Assembly: GCF_021608135.1 (NCBI RefSeq)
Contig: NZ_JAKIHL010000023.1
Coordinates: forward strand, 1-49,619
DNA length: 49,619 nt
Reading direction: 5' to 3'
Source of the DNA: Microaerobacter geothermalis
GTDB lineage: Bacteria; Bacillota; Bacilli; DSM-22679
Part shown: positions 17,359 to 24,838 of the stretch, piece by piece
How the letters are laid out: the number at the start of each line of letters is the position of its first letter
Position numbering within the stretch: the stretch's first letter is position 1
Translations under genes and position numbers: made by a program
Notes under the pieces: model-generated
Told to the model about the DNA's origin: nothing
Seen by the model: the letters and a program-made list of their open reading frames with translations, nothing else
Databases searched by the model: none

Positions 17359-18063
17359 CTATTGATGAAGTCCGCATTCTGTTTTTTTGAAGTCGGACCA
17401 TCGGCCCGCCCGCAAATCCCCCCCCTCATGAACCGGTTGCGTACAATTTTCACAACCAATACTTGGATATCCACGGTCATGGAGGGGATTATATGGCAGA
17501 TTGTAAAGTTTGATATAATCCCAAACCTCTTCCCACGTCCAGTAAATCAATGGACAGATTTTAACCAACTGAAATTTGTTGTCTTTATTCACGTACTGCA
17601 TTCGACTCCTAGTAGGAGACTGCTCCCGTCGCAAACCGGTAATCCAGGCACTGTAACCGGATAGCAGTTTTTTTAACGGCTCAATTTTTCGCAAATGACA
17701 GCACTGGTCGGGGTTCCTCTTCCACAGTTCATCGCCATATTCTTCCTTCTGCTGTTTCAAAGTAAGGGAAGGCTCAACGATTTCAATCCGCAGATCTGGA
17801 TAGCGTATTTTCACTTTTTCTATTAATTCATACGTTTCTTTGAAATGAAGATGGGTATCCAAAAAAACAATCTGGGCATTTTTTTGCACCTTGGATATGA
17901 GATCAATTAATACCATACCTTCTGCACCAAAACTGCAGGCATAGACAAGACCATCCTGGTATGTCCCATATGCCCATTTCAGTACATCGATGGTATCCTT
18001 ACCAGCTAAGAGGTTTTCATTTATTTCTTTATAGTCTTCATCTGAAAGCTGTTGAAACAACAT
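17359..18063 (-). CDS. cysH: Phosphoadenylyl/adenylyl-sulfate reductase
   Basis: This 234-residue reductase converts APS or PAPS to sulfite. It has the SFGAEGMV PP-loop-like motif near residue 45, LDTHLHFKET, and the C-terminal catalytic ECGLH. Two cysteine pairs, DQCCHLRKIEPL and GCENCTQPV, match the CC...CxxC set that binds a 4Fe-4S cluster in assimilatory APS reductases. Both the cluster cysteines and the catalytic cysteine are present, as in the B. subtilis enzyme. It begins 2 bp after cysP and is the last gene of the S-box operon before the structured repeat. Confidence 0.94.
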   Translation of the reverse strand: MLFQQLSDEDYKEINENLLAGKDTIDVLKWAYGTYQDGLVYACSFGAEGMVLIDLISKVQKNAQIVFLDTHLHFKETYELIEKVKIRYPDLRIEIVEPSLTLKQQKEEYGDELWKRNPDQCCHLRKIEPLKKLLSGYSAWITGLRREQSPTRSRMQYVNKDNKFQLVKICPLIYWTWEEVWDYIKLYNLPYNPLHDRGYPSIGCENCTQPVHEGGDLRAGRWSDFKKTECGLHQ

Positions 18064-18065
18064 GC

Positions 18066-19145
18066 TTATATCCCTCCCCCTTCATCATAAATGCTGCTCT
18101 TTTCCCGGCGAATGGCCCGGGATAAACTGACGGATCCTGCCGTAGCGATCATGATGCTGATAATGACAACAGCAATATATGGATCTGGAGATACTACCGT
18201 GTGGATCAGCGTATAGGAAACCGCCAGGGAAGAAACCGGGGACACCATCCACACCTTCATGATTTGCTTAATCACGTTTTTCTTCCACAGATCCAACCCG
18301 CTATTGGCAGTGCCAATCCCCAGAATAGCGGAGGTAGTGATCTGAGTAAGGGGAACGGGCAACCCAAATAGTGAAGCAATAATGACCAAAATTCCCCCTG
18401 TAGCAGAAACGGCGCTTCCCTGAAGCATGGAAAGTTGGGTAATTTTTTTGCCATTGGTTTCAAGTACTTTCCCTCCAAGAAGGATCGCCCCAAATGCCAC
18501 AAATAAGCCCCCCGCCCAGATTCCAGTTGTAACATTCATGATTCCTGCCCCCACAAGGGGGCCCACTGCATTAGCCACATTATTCATCCCTGCGGAAAAG
18601 GCTTCAATCGTTCCTGTAATTACAAGAAGCATTGCCAGCCACTTTTTCCACCGTCCCTGTCCCCGCAGTTGCGGCCATCGATTTTCCAGTCCCATAATTC
18701 CCTTTCCAAACAAAAGAGCAAGGAGAAAGGCGGCAACCGGGATAATTAGCCAGAATGAGATGATGACCAATAAATTCTGCAGGTAAAGGGATTGAAAGGC
18801 GACTCCCACTCCTACAACTGCTCCAACGGTCACCTCACTGGTTGACAAGGGGATGCCCAACAGATTGGCAATCAACAGGGTAAGTGTAGCTGAGATTAAA
18901 ATGATCACCACGATTTCCACATTTAACAATGAAGAAGGAATGATCCCCTTTCCTATCGTTCTGACTACTTCTCCTCCACCGATGGCTGCACCCGCAAATA
19001 CCGCCAAAGCAACTAAATACATGGCAGTCCTTTTTGAAATGGCACCAGCGCCATAAGCCGCTCCCATGGATGCCGCTGTTCCACTTGCTCCAATATTGAT
19101 TGCAAAGAGCAGGGCTACTCCGAATGCCATGTATGTCCAAATCAT
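18066..19145 (-). CDS. cysP: Sulfate permease, PiT family (CysP type)
   Basis: This 359-residue integral membrane protein of the inorganic phosphate transporter (PiT) family has about ten hydrophobic segments and the NIGASGTAASMGAAYGAGAI signature near residue 17. A second copy of the repeat appears at GMNNVANAVGPLVGAGIM near residue 185. Placement between sulfite reductase and cysH under an S-box matches B. subtilis CysP, which imports sulfate, so sulfate is the likely substrate instead of phosphate. Its ATG overlaps the stop of the small gene before it by 4 bp. Confidence 0.9.
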   Translation of the reverse strand: MIWTYMAFGVALLFAINIGASGTAASMGAAYGAGAISKRTAMYLVALAVFAGAAIGGGEVVRTIGKGIIPSSLLNVEIVVIILISATLTLLIANLLGIPLSTSEVTVGAVVGVGVAFQSLYLQNLLVIISFWLIIPVAAFLLALLFGKGIMGLENRWPQLRGQGRWKKWLAMLLVITGTIEAFSAGMNNVANAVGPLVGAGIMNVTTGIWAGGLFVAFGAILLGGKVLETNGKKITQLSMLQGSAVSATGGILVIIASLFGLPVPLTQITTSAILGIGTANSGLDLWKKNVIKQIMKVWMVSPVSSLAVSYTLIHTVVSPDPYIAVVIISIMIATAGSVSLSRAIRREKSSIYDEGGGI

Positions 19146-19345
19146 GGTTCAATCACATACCCGTGTCCCTTTTTGGCCGGTTTTTTCTCCACCATTGCCA
19201 TTTCAGTTATTTTTTTAAGCGGTAGGTAATGACACTCAAGCTGATGATTAGCACTTTCGAATGCCTGCCTATCATCTCCAGCAATCGTGACTACCGTTGC
19301 CCAAGATTCATCGGCAAATCGAACTTCCAATTTATACAGGAACAT
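19142..19345 (-). CDS. Small DUF3906-like protein coupled to cysP
   Basis: This 67-residue protein has the pattern MFLYKLEVRFADESW, a central AFESANHQLECHYLPLKKI segment and VEKKPAKKGHGYVIE at the end. It resembles, from memory, the DUF3906 family of Bacillales. There is no signal peptide or membrane segment. It sits between the sulfite reductase and the sulfate permease, overlapping the permease start by 4 bp (ATGA), so it is translationally coupled and very probably part of sulfate assimilation. Its function is unknown. Confidence 0.75.
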   Translation of the reverse strand: MFLYKLEVRFADESWATVVTIAGDDRQAFESANHQLECHYLPLKKITEMAMVEKKPAKKGHGYVIEP

Positions 19346-19375
19346 CGTACGACTATCCTTTCCTTTGGTTTGGTT

Positions 19376-20989
19376 TTAACTTTGTTGAAGCTGTGATAAT
19401 ATTTGATCTAACCTTTCCTGGAAAGGTTTTATTCCTGTTCTCTTGGAAAAGTCATAAAACTTCTCACCTGGTTGCTTCTCTTCCTTATAGTAGGCAATCA
19501 ACTGTATAACCACTCGGCCGAGGTCATCCCCCAATACCCGGCCTTTTAACTTTTCATTAAAGACAGCATTGGGGCCTAATGTGCCACCAATATAAATTTC
19601 AAAGGCGTCCTTCATTCCTTGAGGGGTTTTCACCAGCACACCCTGAAATCCAATATCAGCGATCTGCCTCTGTCCACAGGAGTTGGGGCAGCCTACCATA
19701 TGCATTCGGATTGGCTCATCCAGTTCAATATTCTCATCTAGGAAATAAGCCAACTGTCTCATTCTTTCCTTGGTTTCCACCAAGGCCAGATTGCAAAATT
19801 CATTTCCGGTACAAGAAACAGCGAAAGCCGTAAAATTTCTAGGATATGGCGTCAACCGCTCGAGGACCTTCTCCTGCAACAGTTTCTCTATCCGATGATC
19901 CGGAATGTTGGCCAACACAATATTTTGAGAGTTGCAGGTTCTTAAAGAACCGTCCCCGTATTTATCTGCCAACCGGGCCAGTTCCTCCAATTCTTCGGCT
20001 GTCATCCTTCCTACAGGCACAGATAATCCCACATATTTTAAGCCCTCTTGTTTTTGCGGATGAACTCCTGTAAAATATCCGGCATTCCAACCGATAATTT
20101 TGTCCTCTCCCCGCCCTGGAAGTTCTCCAGTCAGCTCAAACAGTTTTTCACAAAATTTTTCCGGTCCCCAATCGGCCACCAGAAATTTAAGGCGAGCACG
20201 ATGACGTTTTTCCCGATATCCGTAGTCGCGGAAGATGGTTGTAACCGCCGCTGCCACCTTCACCACCTCTTCCGGTCTGACAAATACATCCAGTTGCTTC
20301 GCCAGATAAGGTTTGGCCGAAAGTCCTCCTCCCACCCAAACATGGAAACCAATCACTTCTTCCCCATCAATCACTTTTACAGCCGGAGTAAAGGCTAAAT
20401 CGTTAATTTCTGCATGTCCAGCATTATAAATGCTCGATGAAATCGATATTTTGTATTTGCGAGGCAAATTAGAAAAATCCCTGTTCATCAAGAAATAATC
20501 GTTTAATTCTTGGGCCAATGGCCTCGTATCGATTAACTCATAAGGATCCAAACCAGCCAAGGGATTTCCGACAATCGTCCTCGGGCAATCCCCGCATGCC
20601 TCGAAAGAAGACAACCCCACTTCTTTCAAGCGCTGAAAAATATCGGGCATGTCTTGTATCTGAAGCCAATGGAATTGAACGGCCTGCCGGGTGGTAATAT
20701 CCACTAGATTTCGACCATAGTCCACAGCAATGGAAGCCAGCACCCTTGCCTGCTCTGAGTTAAGAATTCCTGAAGGAATTCTTACCCTCATCATGAAATA
20801 ACCTTCCTTCGGCTTTTGCTCATAAATCCCTGCCCACTTGAATCGATTCATATCATCAGGAGTGATGGAGTCATATCCCGTCTCCGCGTAACGATAAATA
20901 TCCTGAATGACATCCAAACCATCTTTTTCTAATTTAATCAATTCTACTTGGTTTAATTTTTCGCCCTGATCCCTTAACCATTTTTGCAT
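19376..20989 (-). CDS. Sulfite reductase, ferredoxin-type (siroheme)
   Basis: This 537-residue enzyme belongs to the nitrite/sulfite reductase family and has two ferredoxin-like halves. The siroheme/4Fe-4S ligands are SCTGNEFCNLA (C-x5-C, near residue 395) and GCPNSCGQRQIADIGFQG (C-x3-C, near residue 432). The context next to cysP and cysH under an S-box points to sulfite reduction to sulfide and not nitrite. It is the single-subunit ferredoxin type, not the NADPH CysIJ complex. ATG at 20989 is chosen because GGAGG lies 9 nt upstream, past the riboswitch terminator. Siroheme synthesis genes are not in this window. Confidence 0.92.
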   Translation of the reverse strand: MQKWLRDQGEKLNQVELIKLEKDGLDVIQDIYRYAETGYDSITPDDMNRFKWAGIYEQKPKEGYFMMRVRIPSGILNSEQARVLASIAVDYGRNLVDITTRQAVQFHWLQIQDMPDIFQRLKEVGLSSFEACGDCPRTIVGNPLAGLDPYELIDTRPLAQELNDYFLMNRDFSNLPRKYKISISSSIYNAGHAEINDLAFTPAVKVIDGEEVIGFHVWVGGGLSAKPYLAKQLDVFVRPEEVVKVAAAVTTIFRDYGYREKRHRARLKFLVADWGPEKFCEKLFELTGELPGRGEDKIIGWNAGYFTGVHPQKQEGLKYVGLSVPVGRMTAEELEELARLADKYGDGSLRTCNSQNIVLANIPDHRIEKLLQEKVLERLTPYPRNFTAFAVSCTGNEFCNLALVETKERMRQLAYFLDENIELDEPIRMHMVGCPNSCGQRQIADIGFQGVLVKTPQGMKDAFEIYIGGTLGPNAVFNEKLKGRVLGDDLGRVVIQLIAYYKEEKQPGEKFYDFSKRTGIKPFQERLDQILSQLQQS

Positions 20990-21021
20990 TATGCATAACC
21001 TCCGTTTTGTTATTCTTTTTA

Positions 21022-21185
21022 TGCAAAAATCCCCCTGTGAGAAGGGGGATGATCTTTTGTTCCACACCTCCTCTTATCTCTCAGAAAATTTCATTCTGCA
21101 GGAATTGGCACCATCTCAAACGATCTGCTGTTTGAAGGTTGCCGGGTATCATCGGGCCAGTCCCTCCACCTCTCTGGATAAGAGG
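21022..21185 (-). ncRNA. SAM-I (S-box) riboswitch with terminator, sulfate-reduction operon
   Basis: On the minus strand the aptamer begins CTCTTATCCAGAGAGG, contains GGAGGGACTGGCCCGATGAT and CCCGGCAACC, and closes with GATAAGAG, so helix P1 is visible. The terminator hairpin is ATCCCCCTTCT/AGGGGGAT (21029-21050) followed by TTTTTGCAT. It precedes the sulfite reductase gene, so S-adenosylmethionine should turn off sulfite reductase, the small protein, cysP and cysH. Confidence 0.95.
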
Positions 21186-21187
21186 AA

Positions 21188-21218
21188 ATTATTTGGGTCT
21201 GAATTGATTAAATGTCAA
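21188..21218 (-). promoter_or_regulatory. Possible promoter overlapping the 3' end of cysK
   Basis: A perfect TTGACA (21213-21218) lies over the cysK stop region, with AATAAT (21188-21193) 19 nt downstream on the minus strand. Transcription would begin at the first bases of the S-box aptamer. The long spacer makes this uncertain; the alternative is read-through from cysK. Confidence 0.35.
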
Positions 21219-22140
21219 ATTGATATAATGGGGTGGTTAGATACCTTTCACCATTGCTGGGTATTACTGCAACAACTTTTTTACCTATACCCAATCTTTT
21301 GGCGATTTTTAATGCAGCAAAAACTGCAGCTCCTGAGGAAATACCTCCCAAAATACCTTCTTCTCGAGCCATTCTCCTGGAAGTTTCAAAGGCCTCATCA
21401 TTCTCAACGGTAATAATTTCATCATAGATTTCGGTGTTTAAAATCTTAGGAACGAATCCGGCACCAATGCCCTGGATTTTGTGAGGACCTGGTTGTCCTC
21501 CAGACAAAACTGGGGAGGCAGCTGGTTCTACAGCAACAATATGCAACTGAGGAAATTTCTCCTTTAACACTTCTCCCGCCCCGGTAACGGTTCCCCCTGT
21601 TCCAATTCCGGAAACAAAAGCGTCAATCCCCCCGATTTCTGCTGCTTGTTCTAACAGTTCCTGCCCGGTCGTATCGCGATGTATTTGCGGATTCGCAGGG
21701 TTTTCAAACTGCTGGGGCATAAAATAATTGGGATGATCTTCCAACAATTCATTAGCCACCCTTATCGCCCCTTTCATTCCCTCTGGTCCTGGTGTAAGTA
21801 CCAGTTCAGCTCCATAAGCCCGAAGTAAGTTTCTTCTTTCCATACTCATCGTTTCCGGCATCACTAAAATCGTGCGATATCCTTTTGCTGCAGCAACCAT
21901 GGCCAAACCAATACCGGTATTTCCGCTGGTAGGTTCTACGATGGTATCTCCTGGCTTCAGTTTCCCTTCCTTTTCAGCGGCTTCAATCATAGCAATAGCA
22001 ATCCTGTCTTTTACGCTGCCTCCAGGATTGAAAAACTCCAGTTTTAAATAAACATCCGCATCTTCACTTCCCACGATTCTGTTTAACTTCACGAGGGGAG
22101 TATTTCCGATAAGATCCGTAATTGTGTTTGCAACACGCAT
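21208..22140 (-). CDS. cysK: Cysteine synthase A (O-acetylserine sulfhydrylase), paralogue 1
   Basis: This 310-residue fold-type II PLP enzyme makes cysteine from O-acetylserine and sulfide. Visible motifs are [15 protein letters not shown] with the PLP lysine near residue 43, [19 protein letters not shown] for phosphate and substrate binding, and [15 protein letters not shown]. It ends about 20 bp before an S-box riboswitch. It is about 80-85 percent identical by eye to the next upstream gene, indicating a tandem duplication. Its promoter has the same shape as that of its paralogue. Confidence 0.93.
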   Translation of the reverse strand: MRVANTITDLIGNTPLVKLNRIVGSEDADVYLKLEFFNPGGSVKDRIAIAMIEAAEKEGKLKPGDTIVEPTSGNTGIGLAMVAAAKGYRTILVMPETMSMERRNLLRAYGAELVLTPGPEGMKGAIRVANELLEDHPNYFMPQQFENPANPQIHRDTTGQELLEQAAEIGGIDAFVSGIGTGGTVTGAGEVLKEKFPQLHIVAVEPAASPVLSGGQPGPHKIQGIGAGFVPKILNTEIYDEIITVENDEAFETSRRMAREEGILGGISSGAAVFAALKIAKRLGIGKKVVAVIPSNGERYLTTPLYQFDI

Positions 22141-22184
22141 TTCATTTCCTCCAATTCCTATAAATTTATATTTTATTAATCAGA

Positions 22185-22214
22185 ATTATAATGTTAATTA
22201 TTTCTTCGTGTCAA
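22185..22214 (-). promoter_or_regulatory. Promoter of cysK paralogue 1 with overlapping inverted repeat
   Basis: On the minus strand TTGACA (22209-22214) and TATAAT (22185-22190) are 18 nt apart. AATGTT and AACATT form an inverted repeat that spans the -35 to spacer region, so a repressor such as a CymR-like sulfur regulator could act here. The CymR assignment is a guess. Confidence 0.65.
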
Positions 22215-22460
22215 CATTAATTTTTATAGGATTAGTCGGATTTATTTTTAAAAAAAAATCTTTCCCGTATTTGCCTACGACGTTTTAAAAGATCTTCAGA
22301 TTGTAAAGCATAAACAAAATTGTATTCCCTTCATAGATTCTCTAATGGGAGAGCCTAAAAACAAATTTTCAAGAATCTTAACATTAAGTTTTTATCAGCG
22401 TCAATATAAATTTTCGAGCAACCCTATATATACTTACTATGATTTATTGTATAAACTGGT
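22215..22460. other. AT-rich intergenic stretch between the cysK paralogues
   Basis: No gene, riboswitch or repeat was recognised in this stretch. It separates the paralogue 1 promoter from the terminator of paralogue 2. Confidence 0.5.
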
Positions 22461-22512
22461 CAAAAAGGAAAAAGCAGCATCCCACTACACCTTTCACAGT
22501 GGGATGCTGCAT
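22461..22512 (-). terminator. Terminator of cysK paralogue 2
   Basis: A strong hairpin, GCAGCATCCCACT/AGTGGGATGCTGC, is followed on the minus strand by TTTTTCCTTTTT. It lies about 45 bp after the stop at 22555, so the two cysK genes are separate transcripts. Confidence 0.85.
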
Positions 22513-22554
22513 ATTGACAACTTTCGACAAATTTCGAGGTGTACCAGGCACCTA

Positions 22555-23487
22555 TTATTCTTCAAATTGGAATAGCTGTGTACTGAGATAGCGCTCCCCG
22601 TTATCCGGAATGACCGCCACCACTTTTTTCCCTTTACCCAAGCGCCGGGCAATTTTTAATGCAGCTGCTGTAGCAGCGCCGGATGAAATCCCACCCAGTA
22701 CCCCTTCTTCTTTGGCTAATCTCCTGGCTGCCTCAAAGGCTTCCTCATTTTCAACAGTGATGATTTCATCATAAATTTCCGTATTTAAGATAGCAGGAAC
22801 AAAACCTGCCCCAATCCCCTGAATTTTATGGGGACCCGGTTTTCCTCCAGAAAGAACGGGGGATGCTGCAGGCTCAACAGCAATAATCTGCATGTCAGGA
22901 TATTTTCCTTTCAGTACTTCCCCTGCTCCCGTCACTGTTCCTCCTGTCCCGATCCCAGAAATGAAGGCATCAATACCGCCGATCTTCTCCACCTGTTTTA
23001 ACAATTCTTTCCCTGTCGTTTCCCGATGGACCTTGGGATTGGCAGGGTTTTCAAATTGTTGTGGCATAAAATAATCCGGATTTTGTTCCAGCAGTTCTTT
23101 CGCTTTGCGAATGGCTCCACCCATTCCCTCAGCCCCTGGTGTCAGCACAAGCTCTGCTCCAAAGGCCCGAAGCAAATTCCTTCTTTCCATGCTCATTGTA
23201 TCAGGCATGACCAAAATGGCACGGTAGCCTTTGGCTGCTGCAACCATGGCAAGACCTATTCCAGTATTACCGCTGGTTGGCTCAATAATGGTGTCCCCAG
23301 GCTTTAATTTCCCATCCTTCTCTGCCTGTTCAATCATCGACATGGCAATCCGGTCTTTCACACTTCCCCCAGGATTAAAAAACTCAAGCTTTAAATAAAC
23401 ATCTGCATCTTCTTTTCCAACGATACGGTTTAGTTTTACCAAAGGAGTATCTCCAATAAGTTCAATGATTGAATTTGCTACACGCAC
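22555..23487 (-). CDS. cysK: Cysteine synthase A (O-acetylserine sulfhydrylase), paralogue 2
   Basis: This 310-residue enzyme has the same length and motif set as paralogue 1: [32 protein letters not shown] and [15 protein letters not shown]. Differences are scattered and mostly conservative, and no catalytic residue is lost, so both copies look functional. It uses a GTG start preceded by GGAGGCGG. It has its own promoter and its own strong terminator. One copy may be specialised for conditions or substrates such as thiosulfate or O-phosphoserine, which sequence alone does not settle. Confidence 0.92.
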   Translation of the reverse strand: MRVANSIIELIGDTPLVKLNRIVGKEDADVYLKLEFFNPGGSVKDRIAMSMIEQAEKDGKLKPGDTIIEPTSGNTGIGLAMVAAAKGYRAILVMPDTMSMERRNLLRAFGAELVLTPGAEGMGGAIRKAKELLEQNPDYFMPQQFENPANPKVHRETTGKELLKQVEKIGGIDAFISGIGTGGTVTGAGEVLKGKYPDMQIIAVEPAASPVLSGGKPGPHKIQGIGAGFVPAILNTEIYDEIITVENEEAFEAARRLAKEEGVLGGISSGAATAAALKIARRLGKGKKVVAVIPDNGERYLSTQLFQFEE

Positions 23488-23530
23488 AGTACCGCCTCCA
23501 ATTCCAACTAAATAGATAATATTTACTTGA

Positions 23531-23560
23531 ATTATACCCAGTTCAATTTATTCATGTCAA
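23531..23560 (-). promoter_or_regulatory. Promoter of cysK paralogue 2
   Basis: On the minus strand TTGACA (23555-23560) and TATAAT (23531-23536) are separated by 18 nt, the same geometry as the paralogue 1 promoter. AATTGAA-type repeats lie upstream and within the spacer. Confidence 0.7.
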
Positions 23561-23665
23561 ATTTTGATGCTCCGGGTTCCTTTCAATTCAAGACTAACCC
23601 TATCCTAACCGGTAATTCTGAAGAAGCAGTGAATAAATTCTGAAAAAGATGTGAATAAATCATAT

Positions 23666-24409
23666 TTATTTTACCATTTTTCCCATTCTGCTTGCCGCAT
23701 CCAGGATTTCAGGGAGAAACTTGTCCATCTTATCCAGAGTTAAACGGCTGGACGGACCTGATACGGACAAAGCAGCGATCAAGTGACCAGACCGGTTCAA
23801 TATAGGAACCGCAACAGCAGCTGCTCCGGGCTCCCTTTCCTCGAAACTGGTGGCATAACCTTTTTCTTTGATTTCTTCCAACTGTTTTTTATACAATCGC
23901 TTATCCACCCAATCAGGCCATGAAGGATCATTTAATATCGCTTCTTGACTATGCGGATCAGCATAAGACATCAGCACTTTACTGGAAGCACCAACTGCCA
24001 GTGACATCCTGGCTCCAATGGGAGCCACCCGTCTGATGGATTGATTGCTTTCCACCGCTTGTATTCGAATACGTTCCATTCCATCCCTTACGTACAGACT
24101 GATCGTCTCACCGAGTGAATCACGCAGTTTCTCCAATTCGGGAAGAAGTATCATCGCAGGGTCCGCCGCCTGGGTCAAATTGGCCGATAACTCCCAAATT
24201 CGAAATCCTAATCTGTATTTTTCCGTTCCCGGGTCTCTCATCAGAAAACCTTTCCCTTCCAATGATGCCAAAAGACGATAAACGGTACTTTTATTTAAAG
24301 AAGTTTGCTGTGCAATGTCGGTCAAACTCATCTCATTGGAATGAACAAAACAAAGCAAAATATCCAACGCTCTCTCCACAGCTCTAACCGTTATTTTTTT
24401 ATCTTCCAA
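23666..24409 (-). CDS. IclR-family transcriptional regulator
   Basis: This 247-residue regulator has an N-terminal winged helix (residues 8-70, AVERALDILLCF and TSLNKSTVYRLLASLEGKGF). A C-terminal IclR effector domain (about 75-245) follows, with RIAPIGARMSLAVGASSKV-like features and the AVAVPILNRSGHLIAALSVSGPS segment. It is transcribed divergently from the aconitase gene. Two identical-spacing GTTTCA-N5-TGAAAC palindromes in the shared intergenic region resemble IclR-family operators, so it likely controls aconitase and perhaps itself. The ligand is unknown; a TCA-cycle or small-acid metabolite would fit. Confidence 0.9.
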   Translation of the reverse strand: MEDKKITVRAVERALDILLCFVHSNEMSLTDIAQQTSLNKSTVYRLLASLEGKGFLMRDPGTEKYRLGFRIWELSANLTQAADPAMILLPELEKLRDSLGETISLYVRDGMERIRIQAVESNQSIRRVAPIGARMSLAVGASSKVLMSYADPHSQEAILNDPSWPDWVDKRLYKKQLEEIKEKGYATSFEEREPGAAAVAVPILNRSGHLIAALSVSGPSSRLTLDKMDKFLPEILDAASRMGKMVK

Positions 24410-24458
24410 ATTCTATCACCACCAGAAAAATTGTAAATTATTATATAACGTTGGGGCT

Positions 24459-24548
24459 AAAGAGCAGGAATAAGCCGTCAAACTAACTCCATCTTTGAAA
24501 TACCCAGATGTTTTTGATAGCTCCGTTCTTTTGCCTCGAAACGGAACA
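24459..24548 (-). repeat. Structured intergenic repeat, copy 3 (core only, inverted)
   Basis: On the minus strand this reads like the core of copies 1 and 2: GTTCCGTTTCGAGGCAAAAG, AGAACGGAGC, TCAAAAACATCTGGG, TTTCAAAGATGGAGT, AGTTTGACGGCTTATTCC and CTCTTTAGCCC. The inner CATCT/AGATG hairpin and the AGC...TCAAA/TTTGA...GCT stem are kept. The outer arms are missing and the AAGAACGG arm is partly decayed. It lies between the iclR gene and the distal operator, so it would be transcribed as part of the iclR leader or promoter region. Confidence 0.7.
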
Positions 24549-24560
24549 GATACAGATCAC

Positions 24561-24591
24561 AAAATTAGTTTCATTATATGAAACTAATTTT
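24561..24591. promoter_or_regulatory. Perfect 31-bp palindrome with IclR-type operator core (distal)
   Basis: Two 14-bp arms (AAAATTAGTTTCAT and its complement) flank TAT. The core 24568-24584 is GTTTCA-TTATA-TGAAAC. GTTTC/GAAAC palindromes are typical of IclR-family sites. The same 17-bp pattern recurs near the aconitase start, 201 bp away centre to centre, compatible with DNA looping. Confidence 0.7.
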
Positions 24592-24718
24592 CACTATTTA
24601 AATTATATCCCACCCAACAAAAATTATCAAAGATGAAATGAAAAAGAAAACATAGTAAAGAATATACTCAAATGGCTCAATGTATAAAAAATCTTATGAA
24701 AAAAAGAGGAAAATTTAT

Positions 24719-24747
24719 TTTACGTTTTTGCGGAAAATCGGTATAAT
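24719..24747 (+). promoter_or_regulatory. Probable aconitase promoter
   Basis: TATAAT at 24742-24747 is a perfect -10 box; the -35 region TTTACG at 24719-24724 is weak, with 17-nt spacing. The predicted start near 24754 lies 15 bp before the proximal GTTTCA-N5-TGAAAC operator. A weak -35 suggests an activator or strong regulation. Confidence 0.55.
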
Positions 24748-24768
24748 GATAGTGATAAAAGAAACCTG

Positions 24769-24785
24769 GTTTCACTAGATGAAAC
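24769..24785. promoter_or_regulatory. IclR-type operator, proximal to aconitase
   Basis: GTTTCA-CTAGA-TGAAAC has the same arms and spacing as the distal site. It lies just downstream of the predicted transcription start, a position where a bound repressor would block transcription. Confidence 0.65.
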
Positions 24786-24838
24786 AAAAAGAGGCAATTT
24801 CAAACCTTGGAAACAGGAAGAAGAGGAGGTAATTGGGT

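Noticed and set aside
22185-22214. A CymR box at the cysK promoters.
   Set aside because: Inverted repeats are present, but I could not match the known CymR consensus with confidence, so only a generic operator is noted.
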